Assembly: GCA_965370435.1 (NCBI GenBank)
Contig: CBDUUP010000072.1
Coordinates: forward strand, 1 to 14,537
Reading direction: 5' to 3'
Source of the DNA: CBDUUP01 sp965370435
GTDB taxonomy: Bacteria; Chloroflexota; Anaerolineae; Anaerolineales; UBA11579
DNA length: 14,537 nucleotides
Shown here: piece by piece, positions 1 to 6,155 of the stretch
Position numbering within the stretch: position 1 is the first letter of the stretch
Layout of the letters: every line of letters starts with the position of its first letter
Position numbers and translations under genes: made by a program
Notes under the pieces: generated by a model
What the model was told of the DNA's origin: nothing
Databases searched by the model: none
The model's input: only the letters and a program-made list of their open reading frames with translations

Positions 1-30
1 GGGGGTGGCGGATAACATGGTTACTTGTAA

Positions 31-57
31 GGGCGCACTGAGGTGCGCCCTTTTTAT
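31..57 (+). terminator. Intrinsic terminator of an upstream gene
   Basis: A perfect 8-bp stem (GGGCGCAC at 31-38 and GTGCGCCC at 43-50) closes a TGAG tetraloop and is followed directly by TTTTTATTTT. AA before the stem can pair with the first Ts and lengthen it. This is the classic Rho-independent form and reads on the + strand, so it ends a transcript coming from the left. Bases 1-30 would be the 3' end of that transcript; no gene can be identified from so little sequence. Confidence 0.9.
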
Positions 58-76
58 TTTGATAGAATAGGGGTCT

Positions 77-613
77 ATGGATGAAAAACACCCTTCTCTT
101 GGCACGCGCATCCACGTTGTCGGCACGTCTGGCTCCGGGAAGACGACGCTTGCAAGCCGTATTGCCGGGTTGCTGGAGATTCCCCACGTCGAGCTGGACG
201 CCCTGCACTGGGGGCCGGATTGGGCCATGCCGGAGTTGGAGGCGTTCCGGGAGAAGGTGGCCGAGGCGGTCAAGGGGGAGGCCTGGGTGGTGGACGGGAA
301 TTACAGCAAGGTACGGGATATCGTCTGGGCGAAGGCCGACACCGTGATATGGTTGGATTATTCTTTACCGTTGGTCTTCTGGCGAGTATTATGGCGCACC
401 CTACGGCGCAGCTTGACCGGGGAGGAACTCTGGAATGGCAACCGGGAGAGCATGAAAGATGCCCTGTTTTCTAAGGATTCGGTCCTCTGGTATTCGGTCA
501 AGTCCTTCAAACGGCTCAGGCGGAGGTACTCGGTGCTGTTCCTGCAGCCGGAATTTGGGCATATTCGGTTTATGCGTTTGTTTTCGCCGGGAGAGGAGAG
601 GGAATTATTATAG
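77..613 (+). CDS. P-loop nucleotide kinase, FlaR / adenylate-kinase-like
   Basis: The 178-residue protein has a Walker A motif GTSGSGKTT at residues 16-24 near its N-terminus, then ELDALHW (39-45) and WVVDGNY (70-76). The last two are typical of the small P-loop proteins annotated as 'DNA topology modulation protein FlaR' or adenylate-kinase-like AAA proteins. The Arg/Lys-rich stretch around residues 107-152 could supply phosphate-binding lid residues. It is probably a cytoplasmic NTP-dependent small-molecule kinase; the substrate is unknown, and the FlaR label (DNA topology) is historical and weakly supported. ATG 77 is preceded by AGGGG only 3 nt away and by TAGAAT at 63-68, so initiation may be leaderless or from a weak ribosome site. 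It appears monocistronic, bounded by a terminator before and a palindrome after. The fold is clear; the function is not. Confidence 0.8.
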   Translation: MDEKHPSLGTRIHVVGTSGSGKTTLASRIAGLLEIPHVELDALHWGPDWAMPELEAFREKVAEAVKGEAWVVDGNYSKVRDIVWAKADTVIWLDYSLPLVFWRVLWRTLRRSLTGEELWNGNRESMKDALFSKDSVLWYSVKSFKRLRRRYSVLFLQPEFGHIRFMRLFSPGEERELL

Positions 614-624
614 AGGCTATAAGG

Positions 625-649
625 AGAGACGCCCCGCCGGGGCGTCTCT
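625..649. repeat. 25-nt palindromic repeat, copy 1
   Basis: A perfect 11-bp stem (AGAGACGCCCC at 625-635 with its complement at 639-649) closes a 3-nt GCC loop, 11 nt after the kinase stop codon. A close copy (22 of 25 bases, with the following AC-AG also shared) lies at 12039-12063 inside the NUDIX gene, so this is a dispersed REP-like element and not merely a local hairpin. The T-rich stretch AGTTTGTTTTCG begins a few bases after it, so it may also weaken transcription out of the kinase gene. No transposase is nearby. Confidence 0.8.
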
Positions 650-667
650 ACAAGTTTGTTTTCGTTG

Positions 668-698
668 TACAATTATCGTATATGGTTATCGTAAGGAG
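668..698 (+). promoter_or_regulatory. Possible -10 box and ribosome site before the creatininase-family gene
   Basis: TACAAT at 668-673 matches the -10 consensus at five of six positions and is the same hexamer used in the strong promoter at 2457-2462. Seventeen bases upstream is TCTCTA (645-650), in the right arm of the palindrome, which is a poor -35 box. AAGGAG at 693-698 lies 5 nt before ATG 704 and is a good Shine-Dalgarno site. The ribosome site is convincing; the promoter is only a candidate. Confidence 0.4.
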
Positions 699-703
699 TC
701 CCC

Positions 704-1387
704 ATGCGCCTTGAAGACATCAATTGGATGGACGTTGAAAAATATTTAGAGAAAGACGACCGGCTGATCCTGGTCTGGGGGGCCTGCGAGCAGCACGGTT
801 ATCTCAGCCTGCTGACCGATGTCAAGATCCCCCTTGCGCTGGCCGACGCCGCCGCCAAGCAGACCGGGGCGCTGGTAGGGCCGCCGCTGAACTTTGGGGC
901 CTCGCCTTATTTTGAAGCCTACCCAGGTTCGATCTCCATCCGCTCGGCCACCTTACTGGCCTTCACCGAGGATGTGGTGCGTTCGGCGTACCGGCAAGGA
1001 TTCCGGCGGATCATGTTTCTCAATGGGCATGGCGGCAACGCCGCGGCGCGCACCCTGCTCTACGAATTAGCCAATGCCCTGCCCGGTCTGCGGGCCGTCT
1101 GGTATAGCTGGTGGCAGGCGCCCAGTGTGCGCACTATCGCTGAGAACCACAGCCTGGAACCCGGCCACGGCAACTGGCTGGAGGCTTTCCCTTTCACCAA
1201 GGTGGCCGACCTGCCCAAGAAATCCAAGCTCTTCCCCAAGGAGAGTGTTATCGCCGACGCTGACCACGTGCGCCAAGTCTTCGGAGACGGGAGTTTCGGC
1301 GGGCAGTACGAGGCTGACGATGCGGTGATGGATGAGATCTTCGATGCAGCATTGAAGGACATTTTGAATTTGCTTCGGTTCGAATAG
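704..1387 (+). CDS. Creatininase-family amidohydrolase
   Basis: The 227-residue protein is close to the usual family length. It carries the expected metal-site motifs in order: GACEQHG at residues 26-32 (E29, H31), TD at 38-39 (D39), NGHGGN at 107-112 (H109), and GHGNWLEAF at 154-162. The last replaces the common GHAGxxETS, but E160 keeps the acidic residue. The family hydrolyses cyclic or linear amides with a two-metal centre; members act on creatinine, formamidopyrimidines, or mycofactocin precursor peptide. The substrate cannot be read from the sequence and no neighbour points to one. ATG 704 is supported by AAGGAG 5 nt upstream. There is no signal peptide, so it is cytoplasmic. Family membership is secure; calling it creatininase itself would not be. 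Confidence 0.9.
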   Translation: MRLEDINWMDVEKYLEKDDRLILVWGACEQHGYLSLLTDVKIPLALADAAAKQTGALVGPPLNFGASPYFEAYPGSISIRSATLLAFTEDVVRSAYRQGFRRIMFLNGHGGNAAARTLLYELANALPGLRAVWYSWWQAPSVRTIAENHSLEPGHGNWLEAFPFTKVADLPKKSKLFPKESVIADADHVRQVFGDGSFGGQYEADDAVMDEIFDAALKDILNLLRFE

Positions 1388-1391
1388 AATA

Positions 1392-1467
1392 GGACGCTGA
1401 TTTACGCTGCCTGCGGACGCTGATTCTTTTTGTTTTTATCAGCGAAAATCAGCGTGAATCTGCGTCC
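1392..1467. repeat. Composite inverted repeat filling the gap before the hydrolase
   Basis: The ends form an 18-nt inverted repeat with 16 matches: GGACGCTGATTTACGCTG at 1392-1409 against the complement of 1450-1467. The 11-mer GGACGCTGATT occurs twice as a direct repeat (1392-1402 and 1415-1425). The second copy also pairs over ACGCTGATT with AATCAGCGT at 1447-1455, giving an alternative hairpin around a T-rich loop. It fills most of the 95-nt gap. It resembles the iterated 'ATCAGCGT / ATCTGCGT' intergenic elements I recall from many environmental genomes; the family name is unknown to me. No coding potential is seen. Confidence 0.7.
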
Positions 1468-1482
1468 CAATAAGGTTTGAGT

Positions 1483-2370
1483 ATGAAAAATATCCAATGG
1501 AAGCGCATCCTCAAAATGGCGGCCATCAGCCTGATTTTCCTCACCATCGTCGGTGATTTGATCGTCGCCTATGGGTATGTGTATTTCCTCACCCACGTCC
1601 CCTGCCCGCGGGATCGCGCCTACGCCAAACATTTACCAACCCCGGAAGAACACTTCGTCCAAACCCACGACCAGCGCACTTTGAAGGTCTGGTATTACCC
1701 TTCCCAGAATGGGGCGGCGGTGATCGCCCTGGATGGGATGGGTGGCTCTCTGGGGAGCGGTCTGCCCCTGGTAGGGCCTCTGATCGAGGCGGGGTACGGG
1801 GTGCTGCAAATTGACAGCCGGATGTGCGCGGACCCTCCGGCCCCGGTGACTCTGGGGTATTACGAGTCTTTCGATGCGGAGGCTGGGCTGGCCTTCCTGC
1901 TGGACCGACCGGAGGTGGACCCGGAGCGCATCGGCATTTACGGATTCTCGATGGGCGGGGCGGCTGCCATCCAGGCCGCGGCCCGCAGCCCGGAGATCGT
2001 TGCGGTGTTGGCCGAGGGGGGCTATTTCAACCTGGGCTTGGATTTTATGGACGCCGACCGGGATCCATCTCCATTGATGCTGCCTTTCCTCTATACGGTG
2101 GCGGGTATGTTCAGATTGCAAACCGGGGTCAATCCCTGGGACAGCGACCCCATCGGCGACCTGCCCAGCATCAGCCCCCGTCCGGTGTTTTTGATCTATG
2201 GCGACGGGGAAATCGCCAACGGGCGCGGCAGGGAGCAATATGAGGCTGCCCTGGAACCCAAGACCCTGTGGGTGGTCCCCGGCGGCACGCATGGCACCAA
2301 TCACCTGGCCGCGCCGGAGGAATATGACCGGCGGGTTTTGGAATTCTTTAAGGAGACGCTGGGAGAGTGA
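1483..2370 (+). CDS. Membrane-anchored alpha/beta hydrolase
   Basis: This is a 295-residue protein. A hydrophobic segment at about residues 12-37, preceded by Lys/Arg (KNIQWKRILK), predicts an uncleaved N-terminal anchor with the rest outside the membrane. The hydrolase fold follows. The nucleophile elbow is GFSMGG at 154-159 with S156. A late strand LIYGDGE (237-243) offers the acidic residue (D241 or E243). GGTHGTNH (267-274) offers the catalytic histidine (H270 or H274). ALDGMGG (82-88) probably forms the oxyanion region. It is related to the dienelactone hydrolase/prolyl-oligopeptidase-like esterases; the substrate is unknown. ATG 1483 is chosen over the in-frame TTG at 1477 because AAGG (1472-1475) is 7 nt from the ATG. 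The gap before it is a repeat element, so its promoter is unclear. Confidence 0.85.
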   Translation: MKNIQWKRILKMAAISLIFLTIVGDLIVAYGYVYFLTHVPCPRDRAYAKHLPTPEEHFVQTHDQRTLKVWYYPSQNGAAVIALDGMGGSLGSGLPLVGPLIEAGYGVLQIDSRMCADPPAPVTLGYYESFDAEAGLAFLLDRPEVDPERIGIYGFSMGGAAAIQAAARSPEIVAVLAEGGYFNLGLDFMDADRDPSPLMLPFLYTVAGMFRLQTGVNPWDSDPIGDLPSISPRPVFLIYGDGEIANGRGREQYEAALEPKTLWVVPGGTHGTNHLAAPEEYDRRVLEFFKETLGE

Positions 2371-2386
2371 ACAATTGAACCGTATG

Positions 2387-2419
2387 AACCTTCTGCAGGA
2401 TCAAAACCTGCGGGAGGTT
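2387..2419. repeat. 13-bp hairpin upstream of the ridA promoter
   Basis: AACCTTCTGCAGG (2387-2399) pairs along its whole length with CCTGCGGGAGGTT (2407-2419), including two G-T wobbles, around the loop ATCAAAA. It begins 16 nt after the hydrolase stop. No T-run follows, so it is not a standard terminator. It could be a dispersed palindrome, an mRNA 3'-end stabiliser for the hydrolase transcript, or, because it ends 15 nt before the -35 box, a regulator-binding site for the ridA promoter. The structure is clear; the role is inferred. Confidence 0.6.
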
Positions 2420-2433
2420 GCTCATGTCCCCCT

Positions 2434-2462
2434 TTGACCAAAGCCGTGAGTTGGCGTACAAT
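2434..2462 (+). promoter_or_regulatory. Strong sigma70-type promoter for ridA and the two-component genes
   Basis: TTGACC (2434-2439) and TACAAT (2457-2462) each match the consensus at five of six positions and are separated by exactly 17 bp. The predicted transcript start is near 2469, giving a leader of about 39 nt. AAGGTGA (2498-2504) provides a ribosome site just before ATG 2508. This is the best vegetative promoter visible in the window and would drive ridA and probably the response regulator and kinase behind it. Confidence 0.7.
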
Positions 2463-2507
2463 GGAATGTGGAACTATCAATATCTTATCTTCCCAAAAAG
2501 GTGAACT

Positions 2508-2912
2508 ATGAATCCAATGGAAAAGCAAGTCATCCTCGCCGATAAAGCGCCCCAGGCCCTGGGCCCCTACTCCGCCGGGATACGGGTGGGGAATCTGGTC
2601 TTCACCGCCGGGCAGTTGGGGATGGCCCGCGAGACCGGAGAATTGGTCCCCGGCGGCATCGAAGCCGAGACCCGGCAAGCCCTGCTCAACTTGCAGAACG
2701 TGTTGGAATCGGCGGGGTCTTCGCTGGAGAATGTGGTCAAGACCACCGTCTTCTTGCGGGACATCGCTGACTTCGCCAAGATGAACGGCGTGTACGCCGA
2801 ATTCTTCACCGAGAAATTCCCCGCTCGCTCGACAGTGCAGGTGGCGGCTCTGCCCAAGGGCGCCGCGGTGGAGATCGAAATGGTGGCCGTCGTCGCTCCA
2901 TCAGGAGACTGA
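2508..2912 (+). CDS. ridA: RidA/YjgF-family 2-iminobutanoate/2-iminopropanoate deaminase
   Basis: This 134-residue protein has the usual RidA length and the full family signature. GPYSAG is at 19-24, FTAGQLG at 32-38, and the C-terminal ARSTVQVAALPKGAAVEIE block at 106-124. R107 and E122 align with the Arg105 and Glu120 of E. coli RidA that hold the substrate carboxylate and activate water, so it should be catalytically active. RidA hydrolyses reactive enamine/imine intermediates released by PLP enzymes such as threonine dehydratase, protecting other PLP enzymes from damage. It works in the cytoplasm as a trimer. A PLP enzyme of the D-cysteine desulfhydrase family lies 10.5 kb downstream, too far to imply coupling. 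The stop is 6 nt before the response regulator start, so co-transcription is likely. Confidence 0.95.
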   Translation: MNPMEKQVILADKAPQALGPYSAGIRVGNLVFTAGQLGMARETGELVPGGIEAETRQALLNLQNVLESAGSSLENVVKTTVFLRDIADFAKMNGVYAEFFTEKFPARSTVQVAALPKGAAVEIEMVAVVAPSGD

Positions 2913-2918
2913 GGTATT

Positions 2919-3596
2919 ATGGCTGGCGAACTGATCTTGCTGGTGGATGACGAGCCGAACATCATCGAACTGGCGAAGATGTACCTGGAGCAGGACGGCT
3001 TCAAGGTGGATTCAGTTGGGGATGGATTGGCGGCGTTGGAGGCCGCGGGCCGCCTGCGTCCGGCGCTGATCGTCTTGGATTTGATGCTGCCAGAGTTGGA
3101 CGGCTTCGAGGTTTGCCGCCGCTTACGGGCGGACAACAACCAGGTGCCGATTTTAATGCTCACTGCCCGCGATGAGGACGTAGACAAGATCGTGGGGCTG
3201 GAACTGGGGGCCGACGATTACATGACCAAGCCATTCAACCCCCGGGTGCTGGTGGCGCATGTCAAGGCTATCCTGCGGCGCAGCGACCGAGCCACCGAAT
3301 CCACCGCTCCCATCCACCTGGGTAATCTGGTGATTGATCCCGCTCGCCGGGAAGTGACGGTGGAGGGCCAGCCGATAGACCTGCGAACCCAGGAGTTTGA
3401 ACTGCTGCTCACTCTGGTGGAGAATAAGGGATTTGTGCTGATGCGGGAGAGGCTGCTTCAGTTAGCCTGGGGATACGATTTCTTCGGCCAGACCCGCACC
3501 GTAGACGTCCACATCGCCCACCTGCGCAAGAAATTGGCCGACAGCTCGGTGCGGATCGAGACCGTCACCGGCGTGGGCTATAAATTGGTAGTTTGA
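2919..3596 (+). CDS. OmpR/PhoB-family response regulator
   Basis: The protein has 225 residues in two domains. The receiver domain (about 5-118) has the acidic pair D10-D11, phosphoacceptor D54 in VLDLMLP, T82 and K104 in TKPF. The winged-helix DNA-binding domain (about 130-225) has LRTQEFELLLTL, then the recognition region TRTVDVHIAHLRKKL and the wing VTGVGYKL. It is therefore a complete transcription factor activated by phosphorylation. The cognate kinase is the next gene, whose ATG overlaps this stop by 1 nt (TGATG). GAGG at 2911-2914, overlapping the ridA stop, is the likely ribosome site for ATG 2919. Target genes cannot be deduced; ridA or its own operon are possible. Confidence 0.95.
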   Translation: MAGELILLVDDEPNIIELAKMYLEQDGFKVDSVGDGLAALEAAGRLRPALIVLDLMLPELDGFEVCRRLRADNNQVPILMLTARDEDVDKIVGLELGADDYMTKPFNPRVLVAHVKAILRRSDRATESTAPIHLGNLVIDPARREVTVEGQPIDLRTQEFELLLTLVENKGFVLMRERLLQLAWGYDFFGQTRTVDVHIAHLRKKLADSSVRIETVTGVGYKLVV

Positions 3597-5023
3597 TGTT
3601 CTCATCCTTGCGCGCCCGGCTTTGGTTGACCTATGCTCTGGTGGTGGGATTGATCCTGGTCTTTGTCGCCGTATGGGTGATTTTTTTGGCGCGCACGCCC
3701 GTGTTGGGGGAAGCCAACCAAAAATTACGCATTGCTTTGGCCGCTTTGCACCGAGGCGCAACCTTGGCCGAACCGACCCCCGAACGGATGAAAACGGTAG
3801 CCCTCCGCATAGATGAGGAGTTCGACGTTCGAGTTCTCCTCATGAGGAAAGAGGAGGGCATTTTCTTCGATACCCAGGCCGAGATTTCGTCCGCGTTCCT
3901 GTTACCGCCGCCTCCCCCTTCTCCTCCTCAAGATGAAGAACGTCCCCCCACCCAATTCCTTCAGGATAAGGACGGGGATAGTTGGATGTACCTCTCCAGG
4001 CCCATAGTGGACGAGATGGTCTTGATGGTTGCGACCCCGCGGCCCCGCCTGCAGGTGCTCACTTTGCTCCGGGGCGATCTGTTCCGTCCGCTGTTGTGGA
4101 CCGGACTCGTGGCGTTGTTGTTTTCGCTGCTTCTGGCGTTTCTAATGTCTCGCTGGGTGGCCGCGCCGTTGCACCGGATGGCCCGGTCGGCGAGAACCGT
4201 GGCGAAAGGGATGTACCGGCCCATCCCTTTGGAAGGCCCTGACGAAGTGCGTTCCCTGGCCCGGACCCTCAATGAGATGAGCAGCCGGGTGCAGTCCAGC
4301 CAGCAATCACAGCGTGACTTCGTCGCCAATGTCTCTCACGAGTTGAAGACCCCGCTGACCTCCATCCAGGGCTTTGCCCAGGCGATCCTGGATGGGACCG
4401 CGGATACGCCTCTAGAGCGCCAGAAAGCGGCGCAAGTGGTTTATGATGAGGCCGGACGGATGCACCGTCTGGTGCTGGACCTGCTCGACCTGGCCCGCCT
4501 GGATGCGGGCACCGCCGACCTGGAACTGGCCGAATGCGACTTGTCGCTTTTGCTGCGGGCTACGGTGGAGAAGTTTGCCCCCCAGGCCGCCCAGGCCAAG
4601 ATCAAGCTGACAAGTCAGATTGACACCCTGCCCAGCTTCATCGGCGCGGGCGACCGTTTGGCCCAGGTCTTCACCAATCTGGTGGATAACGCCCTCAAAC
4701 ATACGCCCTCCGGCGGGGAGGTGTCGGTCCGGGCTATCCATAATTCCGGCTGGATGGAGGTCTCGGTGGCCGACTCTGGATCGGGCATCCCTCCGGAGGA
4801 ACTCGACCGCATCTTTGAGCGTTTCTATCAAATGGACAAGGCTCGCAGCGGGGGCGCAGGCCGCGGGGTGGGTCTGGGGCTGGCCATCGCCCGGCAGATC
4901 GTCCAGGCGCATGGCGGCGCGATTTCCGCCACCAGCCAGGTTGGACAAGGCAGCGTTTTCATGGTAAAACTGCCCGTCGCTCGTTCTGATGATACGACTT
5001 TGATCACGAAAAGGAAAAAATGA
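3596..5023 (+). CDS. Membrane sensor histidine kinase with HAMP domain
   Basis: This is a 475-residue kinase. The first membrane segment is at about 12-32, then an external sensor region of roughly 130 residues, a second membrane segment at about 165-185, and a HAMP linker to about 237. The HisKA domain has SHELKTPL with phosphoacceptor H248. The ATPase domain has the N box NLVDNALKH (361-369), G1 DSGSGI (393-398), F box ERFY (408-411) and G2 GVGLGLA (424-430). All catalytic motifs are intact. The sensor region contains a proline-rich stretch at 104-118 (a run of five prolines, then more), which is unusual and may be an extended linker. ATG 3596, overlapping the regulator stop, is preferred to the TTG 3 nt earlier. 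It pairs with the preceding response regulator; the signal is unknown. Confidence 0.94.
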   Translation: MFSSLRARLWLTYALVVGLILVFVAVWVIFLARTPVLGEANQKLRIALAALHRGATLAEPTPERMKTVALRIDEEFDVRVLLMRKEEGIFFDTQAEISSAFLLPPPPPSPPQDEERPPTQFLQDKDGDSWMYLSRPIVDEMVLMVATPRPRLQVLTLLRGDLFRPLLWTGLVALLFSLLLAFLMSRWVAAPLHRMARSARTVAKGMYRPIPLEGPDEVRSLARTLNEMSSRVQSSQQSQRDFVANVSHELKTPLTSIQGFAQAILDGTADTPLERQKAAQVVYDEAGRMHRLVLDLLDLARLDAGTADLELAECDLSLLLRATVEKFAPQAAQAKIKLTSQIDTLPSFIGAGDRLAQVFTNLVDNALKHTPSGGEVSVRAIHNSGWMEVSVADSGSGIPPEELDRIFERFYQMDKARSGGAGRGVGLGLAIARQIVQAHGGAISATSQVGQGSVFMVKLPVARSDDTTLITKRKK

Positions 5024-5026
5024 AAA

Positions 5027-5112
5027 GGTAACTAGATAATCAGATAATTAGGAATCAGGTGGTTGAAATTCCATCCCTAATTACCTTGTTGCCTGGTTGC
5101 CTGATCCCCTAA
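5027..5112. repeat. Degenerate iterated inverted repeat between kinase and glycosyltransferase genes
   Basis: The left part reads as roughly 8-nt units (GGTAACTA, GATAATCA, GATAATTA, GGAATCAG). The right part on the opposite strand gives similar units (GGATCAGG, CAACCAGG, CAACAAGG, TAATTAGG). TAATTAGG at 5045-5052 is exactly inverted at 5076-5083. The A+T-rich composition contrasts with the flanking genes. It fills nearly the whole 101-nt gap and probably belongs to a simple intergenic repeat family. Confidence 0.55.
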
Positions 5113-5118
5113 TATACT
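5089..5118 (+). promoter_or_regulatory. Candidate promoter giving a leaderless glycosyltransferase message
   Basis: TATACT (5113-5118) is a five-of-six -10 box, with TTGCCT (5089-5094) 18 bp upstream as a fair -35 box. Only 6 nt separate the -10 box from ATG 5125, so transcription would begin at or next to the start codon. There is no Shine-Dalgarno sequence before that ATG, which fits leaderless translation. The upstream half lies within the repeat. Confidence 0.4.
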
Positions 5119-5124
5119 ACTCCC

Positions 5125-6114
5125 ATGCCCCGCGTTTCAATTATCGTCCCATGTTACAATGAGCAGGATACCATAGTCCTTCTGTTGGACGCGCTTTACG
5201 CGCAAGATTACGACCATCAGGAGATGGAAGTCATCATCGCGGATGGACAGTCCACCGACCGGACCCGCGAGAAAATTGTTGAATTCACTCCAGCTCATCC
5301 CGACTTTGATGTAAAAGTGATTGATAACCCCGCCCGAATCATCCCGGCCGGTCTGAACCGAGCCATTGAAGCCGCCGGGGGAGAGATCATCGTGCGGCTG
5401 GACGCCCATTCAGCGCCCCGCCCGGATTACGTGTCGCGTTGCGTCGCAGGTCTGGAAGGCGGGTTGGGCCAGAACGTCGGCGGGGTGTGGGATATTCAGC
5501 CCCGCGGGGAAGGCTGGCAAGCCCAGTCCATCGCCGCAGCGGCGTCGCACCCTTTCGGCGTGGGAGATGCCCTCTATCGTTACAGCGAACGCGCCCAGGC
5601 GGTAGACACCGTCCCTTTCGGCGCATTCCGCCGGGAATTGATCGAAAAGATCGGCAATTACAACGAAAATTTGTTGGCCAACGAAGATTATGAATTCAAC
5701 CTCCGGGTGCGGCAATCGGGCGGCACGGTTTGGTTAGACCCGGCCATCCGTTCGATCTATTACGCCCGCCCTACGTTCCGCCAGTTGGCCCGGCAATATT
5801 GGGGTTATGGATATTGGAAAGTTCAAATGCTGCGCCATAATCTGACTTCTATCCGCTTGCGGCAGGCAGCGCCTCCCCTGTTTGTCCTGGGTATATTATT
5901 AGGCGGTGTGTTGGCCTTCTGGTTTCCCTGGATATTGGGTTTGGGAATCGCCGGTTATTTGGTAATATTAACCATCGCGAGCGTGGACTTAGTTGCGCGC
6001 AAGCGGAATCTGGTTTTGCTCTGGGGCGTTCCTCTGGCGATGGCGACTATGCACATTAGCTATGGGGGCGCATTTTTATGGAGTTTGCTTATTTTGATGA
6101 TCCCTGGCCGGTGA
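5125..6114 (+). CDS. Family 2 glycosyltransferase with C-terminal membrane segments (ExoA-like)
   Basis: The protein has 329 residues. The GT-A domain starts with VSIIVPCYNEQDT (residues 4-16), then IIADGQSTDRT (37-47) with D40. The DXD-like nucleotide/metal site is RLDAHS (91-96; D93, H95), and LANEDYEFN (184-192) contains the probable base. Two to three hydrophobic segments at about 251-290 and 298-326 tie it to the inner face of the membrane. The arrangement resembles succinoglycan ExoA-type transferases, which add a sugar from a nucleotide donor to a lipid-linked oligosaccharide. Donor and acceptor are not predictable. It precedes the polyprenyl-phosphate sugar transferase by 41 nt and is best read as part of the same glycan pathway. 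No ribosome site is seen before ATG 5125. Confidence 0.9.
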   Translation: MPRVSIIVPCYNEQDTIVLLLDALYAQDYDHQEMEVIIADGQSTDRTREKIVEFTPAHPDFDVKVIDNPARIIPAGLNRAIEAAGGEIIVRLDAHSAPRPDYVSRCVAGLEGGLGQNVGGVWDIQPRGEGWQAQSIAAAASHPFGVGDALYRYSERAQAVDTVPFGAFRRELIEKIGNYNENLLANEDYEFNLRVRQSGGTVWLDPAIRSIYYARPTFRQLARQYWGYGYWKVQMLRHNLTSIRLRQAAPPLFVLGILLGGVLAFWFPWILGLGIAGYLVILTIASVDLVARKRNLVLLWGVPLAMATMHISYGGAFLWSLLILMIPGR

Positions 6115-6155
6115 GCGCTTTTTAGCTGCCGGTCTCCGTACTCAGTGAAACCAAT

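Noticed and set aside
1..30. Possible 3' end of a tRNA or protein gene at the left edge
   Set aside because: No CCA end or tRNA arm pairing can be found, and the open frames are too short to identify; only the terminator after it is supported.
1633..2304. Long open frame on the minus strand (223 codons), and similar ones at 2567-3187, 4412-4948, 7889-8491 and 10540-11145
   Set aside because: All lie opposite well-recognised genes, show no domain motifs and have odd compositions. G+C-rich codon use commonly leaves such antisense frames open.
2424..2504. Short open frame of 26 codons with a good ribosome site (GGGAGG), ending 3 nt before ridA
   Set aside because: It spans the strong TTGACC/TACAAT promoter, so the ridA transcript starting near 2469 would not contain its start. 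Its ribosome site is buried in the 13-bp stem. It has no recognisable protein features. It would be expressed only by read-through, so I do not call it a gene.
6105..6142. Weak hairpin (CCGG...GCCGG) around the glycosyltransferase stop, with a TTTTT in the loop
   Set aside because: The pairing needs mismatches after four base pairs and the T-run is in the loop and not after the stem, so it is not a terminator.
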